From: G965220075 sp965220075
Lineage (GTDB): Bacteria > Chloroflexota > UBA11872
DNA length: 64,000 bases
Direction: 5' to 3'
NCBI GenBank assembly: GCA_965220075.1
Contig: OZ244806.1
Coordinates: forward strand, 62,001 to 126,000
The notes below the pieces were generated by a model. That model was not told the origin of the DNA. It did no database searches and saw nothing but the letters and a program-made list of their open reading frames with translations. This document shows, one piece after another, positions 17,271 to 26,576 of this stretch. Positions within the stretch are counted from its first letter, which is position 1, and each line of letters begins with the position of its first letter. Position numbers and translations under genes: made by a program.

Positions 17271-17939
17271 TTGCAAATAGACTGGTCTGGAAGGATGGCG
17301 GACTTGGCGCAGCAGCGGCCTCGCGACTCGATACTGCACGCGCTCAAGAGGCGTGGCGGTCTGCTTGCGGACGAGATCGCCAAGGACCTGGGCACCAGCA
17401 CCTCGGCTGTGCGGCCTCATCTCGACGAGCTGGCGGCGCAAGGTCTGATCTCCGTGGAGGCCGTACGGGGAGGACCGGGGCGCCCCCGACACCGCTACTC
17501 GCTCACCGCCAAAGGCCACGAGTGCTTCGACCGAAGCTACGACGAGCTGGCCAGCTGCATGATGGACGGCGTTCTGGAGATCGGCGGGCGGAAAATGCTG
17601 GATCGGATCTTCCGCCGCCGCGAGGCGGACCTGGTGGCGCATTACGCCCCGCGCGTTCGCGGGCTTGACTTCCAGGCGCGCGTGGAAGCCGTGGCCGAGG
17701 TGCTGGACGAATGCGGCTACATGGTCGAGCTGGAACCCGAGGAAGACGGCTACCGGCTGATCGAGCACAACTGCCCGGTCTCGCGCCTGGCAACCAAGTG
17801 CACGGCCGCCTGCGAGGCCGAGTTGCGCTTCATTCGACAGCTGGCGGACGCCGAAGTCGTGCAGGTTCACACCTCGCCTAGCGGGGGCGGGTGCTGCTAT
17901 ACGATCCGTAACCGCGCGACGGCGCCGCGCCAGACTTAG
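17271..17939 (+). CDS. SufR-like winged-helix regulator with C-terminal cysteines
   Basis: About 222 residues. An N-terminal winged helix (RDSILHALKRRGGLLADEIA, then TSTSAVRPHLDELAAQGLIS, then GGPGRPRHRYSLT) matches the DeoR/ArsR-like SufR family. The C-terminus carries NCPVSRLATKCTAACEAEL and SGGGCCYTI, cysteines placed like those that ligate a 4Fe-4S cluster in SufR. The family represses Fe-S assembly genes when the cluster is present; here the desulfurase gene begins 33 bases downstream. The TTG at 17271 is preferred because GGAG lies 7 bases upstream; the ATG at 17295 has its purine tract directly abutting it. Confidence 0.8.
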   Translation: MQIDWSGRMADLAQQRPRDSILHALKRRGGLLADEIAKDLGTSTSAVRPHLDELAAQGLISVEAVRGGPGRPRHRYSLTAKGHECFDRSYDELASCMMDGVLEIGGRKMLDRIFRRREADLVAHYAPRVRGLDFQARVEAVAEVLDECGYMVELEPEEDGYRLIEHNCPVSRLATKCTAACEAELRFIRQLADAEVVQVHTSPSGGGCCYTIRNRATAPRQT

Positions 17940-17972
17940 TCCCGGCCTGATCGTCACGCGGGTGACGACGCC

Positions 17973-19154
17973 ATGAGCGCCCAGCGCATCTATCTGGACC
18001 ATGCCGCCACCACGCCGCTGGACCCGCAGGTTCGCAGGGCGATCGTCAGGCATCTAAACGAGACCCCTGGAAACGCCAGCAGCATCTACGCGGAGGGCCG
18101 CGCGGCCAGGGCCGCGCTGGACGACGCGCGCGCGGAGGCCGCGAGAGCGCTGGCGGCCGATGCCGCCGAGGTCATCTTCACCGGCAGCGGAAGCGAGGGT
18201 GCGAATCTGGCGCTGAAGGGGGCCGCTTTCGCGGCGCACCGCGCAGGCCGCACTCACATCGTCACCAGCGCCATCGAGCATCACTGCGTCCTGCACACCG
18301 TCCAGTATCTGGAGCGGCGGCACGGTTTCGAGGCGACTTATGTGCCGGCGTCCAGCGACGGTCTAGTGGCGGCGGCCGACGTGCTGGCGGCGGTGCGCGA
18401 CGAAACCGCCGTGGTCAGCGTGATGTACGCCAATAATGAGGTGGGCACGGTGCAGCCGGTGGCCGAGATCGGGGCGGCGCTGCGCGATCACCCGGCCGTG
18501 TTCCACACGGACGCGGTGCAGGCCGCGGGCAGCCTCAGTCTCGACGTGCAGGAGCTGAACGTCGATCTCCTGTCGCTGGCCGCCCATAAGATCTACGGTC
18601 CCAAGGGCGTTGGGCTCTTGTACGCGCGGCGCGGCGTGCGTCTGGAGCCGCATACCCTGGGCGGCGCGCAGGAACGCCACCGGCGTGCGGGTACGGAGAA
18701 CGTGGCCTACGCCGTGGGGCTGGCGGCCGCGCTGGCGGCCGCCGAAGCGCGGCGCGAGGCGTACCGAAGCTACAACGCCAGACTCACCGCGCTGCTGATC
18801 GAGGGGCTGCGCGCCATCCCGGCAACGCGGCTCAACGGTTCGCGCGATAAGCGTCTGCCGAACAACGCGCACTTCTGTCTGGAGGGAGTTGACGCGGAAG
18901 CGCTGCTGCTTCGCTTGGACGAAGCCGGCATAGCGGCGTCCAGCGGCTCGGCCTGCACTTCGGCCTCGCTGGAGCCCTCGCACGTGTTGCTCGCCATGGG
19001 CATACCGGCGCATATCGCGCGCAGCAGCTTGAGGCTGACCACCGGATGGTCGAACACGGAGGCGCAGATGGAGCGGGTAGTCGAGACTCTGAGCGCGCTG
19101 GCGCCGGAGTTGCGGCGCAGCAAATCGGTGGCGCAAGCGGCCCGGTCTATCTAG
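17973..19154 (+). CDS. iscS: Cysteine desulfurase (NifS/IscS family)
   Basis: A 393-residue PLP enzyme that removes sulfur from cysteine as a protein persulfide for Fe-S clusters and tRNA thiolation. YLDHAATTPLDP opens the fold. The PLP lysine lies in LAAHKIYGPKG, and the sulfur-accepting cysteine in ASSGSACTSAS on the mobile loop. GAQERHRRAGTENV is conserved. The short gap after the SufR-like regulator and the A-type carrier gene 53 bases downstream indicate one Fe-S operon. No iscU or sufBCD is present here. Confidence 0.93.
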   Translation: MSAQRIYLDHAATTPLDPQVRRAIVRHLNETPGNASSIYAEGRAARAALDDARAEAARALAADAAEVIFTGSGSEGANLALKGAAFAAHRAGRTHIVTSAIEHHCVLHTVQYLERRHGFEATYVPASSDGLVAAADVLAAVRDETAVVSVMYANNEVGTVQPVAEIGAALRDHPAVFHTDAVQAAGSLSLDVQELNVDLLSLAAHKIYGPKGVGLLYARRGVRLEPHTLGGAQERHRRAGTENVAYAVGLAAALAAAEARREAYRSYNARLTALLIEGLRAIPATRLNGSRDKRLPNNAHFCLEGVDAEALLLRLDEAGIAASSGSACTSASLEPSHVLLAMGIPAHIARSSLRLTTGWSNTEAQMERVVETLSALAPELRRSKSVAQAARSI

Positions 19155-19207
19155 ACTTGAGCCAAGCGCAGCCGCCAACCCCGCGCGCGGCTGCCCGATT
19201 GCAAACC

Positions 19208-19612
19208 ATGGACCGTCTGCCAACCATTCAAGCGCCCGCAACCGATCCCGACATAGACGTCACCGCCGCGGCGGCGGGCGAGTTCGAGCGCATGCGCGTG
19301 AAGCGCAACCGGCCAACCGCCGTGCTGCGCGTGCGCGTGGTGCCGGAGACCGGTTGCGGCGACTTTCGCTACGCGATGGGCATGGAACCGCACCCACGCG
19401 AGGGCGACTTGACGCTTGAGGCGCACGGAATGACGCTCATCCTGGACGCCGAGAGCGCCGAGTTGCTGCGCGGATCCACGATCGATTTCAGCGAGGCGCT
19501 GATCGACGGGGGCTTCAAGATCAACAACCCCAACGCGCGCTCGATGTGCGGCTGCGGGCAGTCGTTCAGCCTCACGGGCCGCGCCATCGCGAGTCAGCAC
19601 GCCGGTCGCTGA
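19208..19612 (+). CDS. A-type Fe-S carrier (HesB/IscA/ErpA family)
   Basis: A 134-residue protein. The three cluster-binding cysteines are in ETGCGDFRY and the C-terminal SMCGCGQSF, the usual CxC pattern of this family. IDFSEALIDGGFKINNPNA is the conserved strand before it. It receives or hands over iron-sulfur clusters to target enzymes such as NadA. The ATG at 19208 is used; the frame is open further upstream inside the desulfurase gene, but that part lacks homology. Last gene of the SufR-like/IscS operon. Confidence 0.9.
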   Translation: MDRLPTIQAPATDPDIDVTAAAAGEFERMRVKRNRPTAVLRVRVVPETGCGDFRYAMGMEPHPREGDLTLEAHGMTLILDAESAELLRGSTIDFSEALIDGGFKINNPNARSMCGCGQSFSLTGRAIASQHAGR

Positions 19613-19729
19613 GCGACCGGGCCAGGCTGGCCGCAGCCGCCACCCACATCCCGCATAGGCCCATCGACAGGTTGGGCGCCGCGCGGACCCTGGCCGTCGC
19701 CGGTTTGGTGAGATCCGCTAGCGGTACAG

Positions 19730-20776
19730 CTAGGCGCTCGTGACTAGGGCCTCGATCCCGGCGCGGCTCAGCCCCACCCTCTCCGCCGCGTCGAGAATCA
19801 ACTCCCAGGTGGCGGACGGGATCTCGATGGGTCCCGCGCCCGCGGACTCACGCGCGCGGCGCTCGAAGTCGCCCGGAATCTGCACCTCGTCGAAACCGGG
19901 CGCCGGCTTGGTCTCGCGGTGCCGCCGCAGATCGCGCCGAATGCTTGCCTGCACCTCGCTTGCCGGGCCGAACACGCCCGGATCGATGGCCAGCGCAAAG
20001 CTGCCGACATCCGTGTCGGGATGCTCAAGCGAGGGCGTGACCATGTGGCTGGCCAGCACCGCCGCCATCAGCGAGAAGCCGTAGCCCTTATGCCCGAAGA
20101 ACGGCAGGAGCAGCCCGTCCTCATATAGGTCGTTGGGGTCGGTGCTGGGATTGCCCTGCTTGTCGATCAGCCAGCCCGGGGGAAGGCTCTCGCCGCGGTC
20201 GCGGTAGACGCGGACTTTGCCCTCGGCGGCCGCGGTGGTGGCGATGTCCAGCATCAGCCGGTCGCCTTCGGCCGCCGGCGCCGCGAAGGTCAAGGGGTTG
20301 GTGTTCATGCGCGCCTGCATGCCGCCGTGCGGCGCCGCCACCCATCCCTCCACGCCGGCCGTGCAGAGGAAGAACACGACGCCTAAATCGGCCGCCATCT
20401 CGGACCACTCACCCAATCTGCCGGTGTGCGAGCAGTTCACTACGCCGCCGATGGCAACCTTGCTCTCGAGGGCTTTGGCGGCGACGGCGCGCGTCAGCGC
20501 CTCCATGGCCAGATAGCCGAACCCCAGGCGGCCGTCGAACAGCACGCTGGTGGAGGACTCGGCCATCAGCACCGGCCGCTCCGCCAATCGCAGCGTGCCC
20601 TCGTGCGCCAGCCGTATGTACTCGGGCACGCGCTGCAAGCCGTGGGAAGGATGCCCGGAGCGGTTGGCGTTGATCAGCCGCCCCACCACAGTCTGGGCAA
20701 TGTCTTCGGGCGTCCCGGCCGCCACGAAGATGCGCACCGCCGCCTCACTGAGGCTGTCGCTTGAGAAATGAGCCAC
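19730..20776 (-). CDS. Ldh_2 family NAD(P)-dependent oxidoreductase (malate/lactate/ureidoglycolate dehydrogenase type)
   Basis: 348 residues. Typical Ldh_2 features: ANRSGHPSHGLQRVPEYI near the start, GVVNCSHTGRLGEWSEMA with the catalytic histidine region, LDIATTAAAEGKV, and FGHKGYGFSLM. Members oxidise 2-hydroxyacids such as malate, L-lactate, ureidoglycolate or 2,3-diketogulonate with NAD(P). Sequence alone does not choose among them. It faces the Fe-S operon tail to tail and is divergent from the iron alcohol dehydrogenase gene. Confidence 0.88.
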   Translation of the reverse strand: MAHFSSDSLSEAAVRIFVAAGTPEDIAQTVVGRLINANRSGHPSHGLQRVPEYIRLAHEGTLRLAERPVLMAESSTSVLFDGRLGFGYLAMEALTRAVAAKALESKVAIGGVVNCSHTGRLGEWSEMAADLGVVFFLCTAGVEGWVAAPHGGMQARMNTNPLTFAAPAAEGDRLMLDIATTAAAEGKVRVYRDRGESLPPGWLIDKQGNPSTDPNDLYEDGLLLPFFGHKGYGFSLMAAVLASHMVTPSLEHPDTDVGSFALAIDPGVFGPASEVQASIRRDLRRHRETKPAPGFDEVQIPGDFERRARESAGAGPIEIPSATWELILDAAERVGLSRAGIEALVTSA

Positions 20777-21131
20777 CGCGCTATTTCACCCCGTCGCCCA
20801 GGGCGCCTGATCGGGCGCCGCGTCGCATATTACGCGGCGCGGAGGATGCGCAAAAGCCTCGCCAGGGGTGCCCTCGCGCATGTTGTTGGCGGCCCGCGGA
20901 CGCCCTGGGCGGCGGCGATTCGCGCCGGACACGCGCGCCCGCGGGGCGCTCGCGGCAGCCCTTTGTGCGGAGGGGCCGCGGGACTGGACCCCCCGGCTTC
21001 CGCCGGGGTGACGGAGTGGCCGGAATGGCGGGAGGGGGTGCGCAAAGACACCCTCGCCCCAGCCCTCGACGAACAACAGAGTTGCCCGCCCGCGCATAAT
21101 GGGGAACCCGACTGCCCGAGGAGGCACCGCC
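20777..21131. other. 355-base intergenic region with GC hairpins
   Basis: No gene seen. At 20988-21010 a hairpin pairs CCCCGGC with GCCGGGG across TTCC, and the surrounding text (GCCGGGGTGAC) resembles dispersed short palindromes common in intergenic DNA of such genomes. A motif beginning GGGGTGCGCAAAG near 21040 is loosely echoed at 20850. The last bases hold the strong ribosome-binding site of the next gene. Confidence 0.35.
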
Positions 21132-22298
21132 GTGAGCGACGGACCCAGCCCCTGGATCTTTCGCACGACCCCGACCGTGGTGTTTGGGCGCGGCGCCCTG
21201 CAAGAGCTGCCCGATCAACTGCGGCGCGCGGGCGCGGGCAAGGCGTACGTGGTCACCGACGCCGGCATCGTGCGAGCCGGCATTCTCGGCCAGGTTGAAG
21301 CGCTCCTGCGCCAGGCGGGAATCGAATACGAGGCGTGGACCGACGTCCCGCCGGAACCGCCCGCCACCAGCGTGGACGCGTGCGCCGCAGCCATGCGGAA
21401 GGCGGCGCCCGACGTCGTCATCGGTCTGGGCGGCGGCAGCGCCATGGACTCGTCGCAGATCGCGGCCTGCCTGGTCACGAACGGCGGCAAGGCGGAGGAC
21501 TATCTGGGCGTGGACCTCATCCGCAAACCCGGCCTGCCCACGATCAGCGTCCCCACGACCGCCGGCACCGCCTCGGAGTTGACCGGCAACGCCGTGGTCG
21601 TTCTGCCCGACCGCTCGAACAAGCTCACGGTGGTCAGCGGGTTCATCTATCCCCGCGCCGCGATCATCGACCCGGCGCTGACCGACAGCGCACCGCCCCA
21701 GATCACCGCCGCGACCGGCATGGACGCCTTCTGCCACGCCGCCGAGACCTACCTGTCCCGGCGCGCCACCATCCACACGCGCATGTTCTCGGCCGAGTCG
21801 ATGCGCCGAATCATCCAGTTCCTGCCGCGTGCGGTGGAAGACGGCGGGGACGCCGAAGTGCGCGATCAGATGTCCTATGCCTGCACGCTGGCCGGCTACC
21901 CGCTAGCCAACGCGGGCACCATACTGGTGCACGGATTGGCCCACGCGATCGGCGCCCGCGCGCGCATCCCGCACGGGATCGCGAATACCCTGTGCCTGCT
22001 GCCGGTCATGCGTCTCTGTGCGGAGCGTGTGCCCGACCGCGTGGCCGAGATGGCCGCGCCGCTGGGCGCGGCGAACGGGCGGGCCGGCGTGTCGGCGCGC
22101 GCGCACGCGGCCGTCGACCGCATGGTTTGGTTGGTCGACCAGGTAGGTCTGCCCGTGCGTCTGAGCACGGTCGGCGTCTCGCGCGAGTGGCTGCCCGACG
22201 TGGCTCGCGGCACCGCCGGCAACACGCGCCTGATGAACCAAAGCCCGCTGCAGCCCAGTGAGGAAGAGCTGGTGCGCCTGCTGGAAACGGTCTACTAG
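21132..22298 (+). CDS. Iron-containing alcohol dehydrogenase
   Basis: A 388-residue group III alcohol dehydrogenase. The NAD-binding loop is VIGLGGGSAMDSSQIAA and the conserved TTAGTASELTGNAVV follows. Metal ligands are the Asp and His of GMDAFCHAAETYLS, plus histidines in LVHGLAHAIGAR and IPHGIANT. Such enzymes oxidise or reduce small alcohols, diols, hydroxyacids or maleylacetate. The GTG start at 21132 is well supported by GAGGAGG seven bases upstream; an earlier ATG at 21099 would put that site inside the gene. Confidence 0.9.
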   Translation: MSDGPSPWIFRTTPTVVFGRGALQELPDQLRRAGAGKAYVVTDAGIVRAGILGQVEALLRQAGIEYEAWTDVPPEPPATSVDACAAAMRKAAPDVVIGLGGGSAMDSSQIAACLVTNGGKAEDYLGVDLIRKPGLPTISVPTTAGTASELTGNAVVVLPDRSNKLTVVSGFIYPRAAIIDPALTDSAPPQITAATGMDAFCHAAETYLSRRATIHTRMFSAESMRRIIQFLPRAVEDGGDAEVRDQMSYACTLAGYPLANAGTILVHGLAHAIGARARIPHGIANTLCLLPVMRLCAERVPDRVAEMAAPLGAANGRAGVSARAHAAVDRMVWLVDQVGLPVRLSTVGVSREWLPDVARGTAGNTRLMNQSPLQPSEEELVRLLETVY

Positions 22299-22827
22299 CA
22301 GAAGAGGCGCACACGAGTCTCGCCGCTCACGCGAGGTCAGCACTAATCGACGGTCGGTGACTCCGCCCGGGGTCCCACGACGCTGACGGCGCGGCAGCCG
22401 CATGACCCGCCATCACCGCCTGTGCCAGCGCCGGGTACGACCGCGTGCCACACCCCAAGGGACCGCGACTACGTTGCGGCCTTGGGGGAGGATCCGAGAG
22501 TAGATCTATCGTGTTGCAGAAAGCACCCAAATTGACGGCATAAATCTCGGTGACAAGTAACGTCACGACCAATGGTCCTACAGAAAAACAATTGGTGATG
22601 AAGGACGTTACGGTGTGTCATCTGCAGATGGAGTAAGTCTCACATCAAAGAAGGCAATCCAACCAACAGCCAAGTCCGCCCGTCGGCGACCTCGTGTTCA
22701 TCGCTGTACGTCAGCAGCGCACCGCAAAGCCGTCTCCCACGCTTACTCCTAACAGGCTAGCTGAACCAACTTTATTCTTCTTATATCAATTCATAGGCAC
22801 AGCTATCTCGTGCGCAGGTTGAGATTG
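22299..22827. other. 529-base intergenic region with a composition change
   Basis: No supported gene. The first ~190 bases have the usual high GC. From about 22490 the DNA becomes clearly more AT-rich (e.g. the stretch near 22765-22800), a change that continues in milder form through recQ. It may mark the edge of acquired DNA. A hairpin at 22453-22487 is listed separately. Confidence 0.4.
22453..22487. terminator. Long hairpin between the alcohol dehydrogenase and recQ genes
   Basis: CCCCAAGG pairs with CCTTGGGG, and an inner CCGC pairs with GCGG around a nine-base loop, giving a ~12-pair stem about 155 bases after the dehydrogenase stop. There is no T-run, so it may be a terminator of convergent transcripts or just a stable structure. 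Confidence 0.4.
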
Positions 22828-25053
22828 TCATGGGTCCGGCAACCGTCCTTTCTGACGCAGATATATGCGCATCAGCCGCAGTTCATCGTAGGTGAACCGT
22901 GTTCCCAGGGACTCCCTGACTGGTCCAAGGAAAGCACTGCCGCAGATCTCAAAGGCCTCCTCTATCTCGCTGAGCCTTTCAGCCGCTGGCAGCAGGTGTT
23001 CCAGGTCCAGGGTTACGTTCTGGTTGGCCATCCGTTCCAGGTGGCCGATGATGGTGGTGGGCGCCATACCTCGTTGCCGGGCTATCTCGCTTATGGACAG
23101 TTCGCGGGACAACATCTGCCTGGTCGTATCGTAGGTTGTTCCGCGACGCCGCTCCGGAGGTTCTCGTTCCCGCCCTCCGGACCTCACTCTCCGCTGATGC
23201 TGCGTTGGCGCGACGTCCGTTCGGTCCGGCAAACCGTTGACCTCGACATAACTACGGATAATTTCCATGAACTCCGGGCCGTATTGCTCCAGCTTAGCCT
23301 CGCCTACTCCAGGGATACGAGAGAACTCCTCCGTGCTCTGAGGGAAGCCTGCGGCCATGTGCCGCAGGGATACGTCGCCGAAGATCACGAAGGCTGGGAC
23401 ATCCCGGGCGTCGGCCAGCCGCCTGCGCAAGGCGCGCAGTTCCCCGAACAACTTCTCATCGCACTCCACCGCCGCTGCTGGTGAACCGGCCCGGCGGGGT
23501 CCGGTCCCTCCGGCATCGCCCGCGTCGGCGGGCCGGAGGAGGGATAGGGATTGGCGCTGCCGGAGAAATGCGCGCCCCTCGGGTGTGACGGCCAGGGTTG
23601 GATACTCCCCCTCGTTCCGTACCAGCAGCCCCCGCGCCTGTAGCTGGCCGACAATGTCCCTGAGTTGAGGTTGCCCGAAGTCCTTGGCGGTGCCGTACAC
23701 GCTCAGTTGCTCGTGGCCCAGATTCAGGACACGCTTCGCGCGCGACCCAATCAGCACCTGAATTACGTGGTTTGCCCCGAACCGCTCGCCGGTGCGGACT
23801 ACCGCCGAGAGGACCTTCTGGGCGATCTCAGTAGCGTCGAACTCTTCCCCGGACCGCAGACAGACGTCGCACCCGCCGCAATTCTCTTCCGCCCACCGCT
23901 CTCCGAAATACTCCAAGACAAAACGGCGCCGGCAGGTGGGATGTTGGGCAAACTCCACCATCTTGGCCAGTTTCAGACGAGCATTCCGCTGCTCCGATTC
24001 GTCCTCGATCTGATTGATGAAATAGTCCTGCTTGGCCTTGTCGGCGTAGCTGAAGAAGAGGACGCAATCGCTGGGCAATCCGTCCCTGCCGGCTCGGCCC
24101 GTCTCCTGGTAGTAACCCTCCAGGGACTTAGGCAGGCTGTAGTGGACCACCAGGCGAATGTCCGGCTTGTCAATGCCCATACCAAAGGCGATGGTGGCGG
24201 CGATGATGGGAACTCGGTCGCGAACGAAGTCTTCCTGGGTCCTACGGCGCGTTTCGCTATCAAGCCCGGCGTGGTAGGGGCGGGTCACAAAGCCCCGCGC
24301 GTTTAGATCGGCGGCCGTGTCCTCGGTCTCCTGCCGAGAGAAGCAGTAGATGATGGTGGACTGGTTACGCTTCTGCTGGAGCAGCGATATCAGCAGACCC
24401 CGCGCATTGTCCTTAGGCTGAACCGAATAGCTGAGGTTGTCCCGGTTGAAACTGGATAGGAAGACCTGGCCCCGCTGCAGATCAAGCTGACCGATGATGT
24501 CCTCCCGCACCCGTTCCGTCGCGGTGGCGGTCAGGGCAATCACCGGCACGGATGGAAAATCCTGCCGCAGCTGCCGCAGGTTCCGATAGTCGGGGCGAAA
24601 CTCGTGGCCCCACTCGGAAATGCAATGAGCCTCGTCGATTGCGATGAGGCTCAATTCAATACTGTGGAGGAAACGGCGGAACCCGGTTAGCGCCAGCCGC
24701 TCCGGAGCGGCGTAGAGGATCTTGACCCGGCCCCGCCGGGCATCCGCCTGAACCTGCCGTATCTCCGACGCAGTCAGCGAGCTGTTGATGAACCGGGCGG
24801 GGATGCCGTTGGCGTTCAACGCGTCCACCTGGTCTTTCATGAGGGCAATCAGTGGCGATACCACCAGCGTGATGCCGTCGAAGATCAGGGCCGGCAACTG
24901 GTAGCAGAGGGACTTGCCGCCGCCGGTGGGCATCAGGACCAGGCTGTCCCGATGGGCCAGGACGTTGCCTATTATTTTTTCCTGCAGGGCCCGAAAGCTG
25001 TCGTAGCCGAATCGAGACCTTAGGATCGAAAGCGGATCGCTAGTAGCTTCCAT
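22828..25053 (-). CDS. recQ: RecQ family 3'-5' DNA helicase
   Basis: A 741-residue helicase acting in recombination and fork repair. Walker A is LMPTGGGKSLCYQLPAL; the DEAH box is IDEAHCISEWGHEFRPDY; motifs V/VI include ATIAFGMGIDKPDIR and YYQETGRAGRDG. The RecQ-C zinc site is C-x16-C-x2-C-x2-C ending ENCGGCDVC. A winged helix, an HRDC domain (FRIPGVG-like EFSRIPGVGEAKLEQYG) and a C-terminal helix-turn-helix (ISEIARQRGMAPTTIIGHLERM-like) follow. Base composition is lower in GC than the neighbours, hinting at transfer, although the gene is intact. Confidence 0.95.
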   Translation of the reverse strand: MEATSDPLSILRSRFGYDSFRALQEKIIGNVLAHRDSLVLMPTGGGKSLCYQLPALIFDGITLVVSPLIALMKDQVDALNANGIPARFINSSLTASEIRQVQADARRGRVKILYAAPERLALTGFRRFLHSIELSLIAIDEAHCISEWGHEFRPDYRNLRQLRQDFPSVPVIALTATATERVREDIIGQLDLQRGQVFLSSFNRDNLSYSVQPKDNARGLLISLLQQKRNQSTIIYCFSRQETEDTAADLNARGFVTRPYHAGLDSETRRRTQEDFVRDRVPIIAATIAFGMGIDKPDIRLVVHYSLPKSLEGYYQETGRAGRDGLPSDCVLFFSYADKAKQDYFINQIEDESEQRNARLKLAKMVEFAQHPTCRRRFVLEYFGERWAEENCGGCDVCLRSGEEFDATEIAQKVLSAVVRTGERFGANHVIQVLIGSRAKRVLNLGHEQLSVYGTAKDFGQPQLRDIVGQLQARGLLVRNEGEYPTLAVTPEGRAFLRQRQSLSLLRPADAGDAGGTGPRRAGSPAAAVECDEKLFGELRALRRRLADARDVPAFVIFGDVSLRHMAAGFPQSTEEFSRIPGVGEAKLEQYGPEFMEIIRSYVEVNGLPDRTDVAPTQHQRRVRSGGREREPPERRRGTTYDTTRQMLSRELSISEIARQRGMAPTTIIGHLERMANQNVTLDLEHLLPAAERLSEIEEAFEICGSAFLGPVRESLGTRFTYDELRLMRIYLRQKGRLPDP

Positions 25054-25336
25054 TGGCCGCCAAGCGTCCCCGTTCTTGATGAACTCCGGTTGCCGCGGAC
25101 AGCCGGGCGAGAGTCATCTTATTCCGCAACTTGCGGTCGGGGTGAAGGATAGGGAAGGTCGTGGCATCGCGTCTGTTTTGCCGTTTTCTGAGCGTCCCGC
25201 CTCCGATCCACCGACGCCCCAGCCCCCTGGCGAGCTAATAGGGCGCGGCCAGCGAGGCGAACGTTGAGCGGATGGGCGGCTGGCTTGCGAGGCGGGACAG
25301 CAACTCCCAGGCGAAGGCCAGCTGTCGGGGAGGCGG
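25054..25336. other. Intergenic region upstream of recQ
   Basis: Between recQ and the opine-dehydrogenase-like gene, both on the minus strand. No gene, tRNA or repeat was recognised. The first ~120 bases are moderate in GC like recQ, and from about 25190 the usual high GC returns, so the composition boundary lies here. Confidence 0.35.
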
Positions 25337-26431
25337 CTACATGCGTCCGGTGCGCACGTAGTCGAGCATCTCCTGCGGTTCCAGACCTTTCACCCCAAGG
25401 ATCGCGGGAGTTCGGCGGATCGCACGCGGCGATTCGTGCAGCACCGCCAGTCCTATCTGGATCAGGGAATCGATGACGGGCGTGGATACGCCGAGCTGCT
25501 TTGCCAGGGTGGACCAGATTCCCAGCCCGTAGGGCACGTCCTCGGAGAGCCAGCGGGTATCCAGCGATCCGGGCGCGCGCAGGGCGGTGAGCATGCGGCT
25601 GCCGTTGATGGCGGCCCATAGGTCGCCGCTGGGCCCAAACCCGGCGGACGCAAAGGCCGCGGCCACGTCGGGCAGCTCGAATCCCAACGCCTTGCCGACC
25701 GCGCGCCGCTCGCCGTCAACGCGCAGAATCACGTCCACGACGCCCGGCGTGACGCCCTCGTCATAGAAGTAGAAGTCGCCGCGCGAGCGCTCGATGCGCC
25801 CCGCGTTCATGATCACGCCGGCCGGATGGACCACCGGGTTCATGGCGTTCAACCCGCACTCGAGCACGTTTTCCAGCGGCGTGATGCCCGGAAACATAGG
25901 GTCGAGCAGCGCGCGCACGCGCTCGGTCTCAGTGGCCGGGAAGACACCCAGGCCCATGTGGGCCACCACGCCCCAGATGGTGGCCCCGTCCGGCTGCGTC
26001 TTGCGGCAGACGTAGGGTGCGGTATCCGTCTCGGCCACGGTGATCGAGGGCGCGCCGGCCTCGCGCAGAATGCGCACGGTCTCCAGAGAGCCAAGCGTGC
26101 CGGGGAACAGCACCAGGGTCTGCCCTGCGCGCAGGTGCGGCGCGATGGCCCGCGCCCAGGGCGCGTGGCCGTAGGCGGGCACGATGAGCAGCAGCGTGTC
26201 CGACGCCGCCGCGGCTTCGGCGAGGTCGTCGGTCACAAGCTCGAGCTCGGCGGGTCCACACTCGGCTACACCGAACAGCTGCACGAGCCGGCTGGCGCGG
26301 ATAGGCGCAATGGCGCTCTCGAATTCCGGGAGCTCGCCGAGGGCCACTCGGAAACCTTTGTGAGTGAGGTTGGCGGCCACCGCGAATCCGGTGTTGCCAG
26401 CGCCCAGAACCGTGATCGTTTCCCCGGCCAT
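25337..26431 (-). CDS. NAD/NADP octopine/nopaline dehydrogenase-family oxidoreductase
   Basis: 364 residues. An N-terminal Rossmann fold (ITVLGAGNTGFAVAANL) is followed by the opine-dehydrogenase alpha-helical domain, with the family-like block GLNAMNPVVHPAGVIMNAGR containing the conserved Asn/His pair. These enzymes reductively join amino acids and 2-oxoacids or run in reverse; related ketopantoate-type roles exist. The ATG at 26431 begins directly at the Rossmann strand; an ATG at 26455 is also possible. Divergent from the 2-hydroxyacid dehydrogenase gene, suggesting shared control. Confidence 0.82.
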   Translation of the reverse strand: MAGETITVLGAGNTGFAVAANLTHKGFRVALGELPEFESAIAPIRASRLVQLFGVAECGPAELELVTDDLAEAAAASDTLLLIVPAYGHAPWARAIAPHLRAGQTLVLFPGTLGSLETVRILREAGAPSITVAETDTAPYVCRKTQPDGATIWGVVAHMGLGVFPATETERVRALLDPMFPGITPLENVLECGLNAMNPVVHPAGVIMNAGRIERSRGDFYFYDEGVTPGVVDVILRVDGERRAVGKALGFELPDVAAAFASAGFGPSGDLWAAINGSRMLTALRAPGSLDTRWLSEDVPYGLGIWSTLAKQLGVSTPVIDSLIQIGLAVLHESPRAIRRTPAILGVKGLEPQEMLDYVRTGRM

Positions 26432-26576
26432 TGCTGTTTGACTTCCCGCGTGCATCCCGACGTGCAGCCGTAAGTATGACTTGTCGGTGGAAGCCCGGGG
26501 GTTTGCGGGCGTCGCGCCGCGCAATGCAATACGCTACGGTGCGATCTCACAGGCGCCTGCGGGAAAGAGGTCACCG

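Noticed and set aside
22552..22640. Short plus-strand frame of 28 codons starting GTG in the AT-rich spacer
   Set aside because: Too short, no ribosome-binding site or homology; composition explains it.
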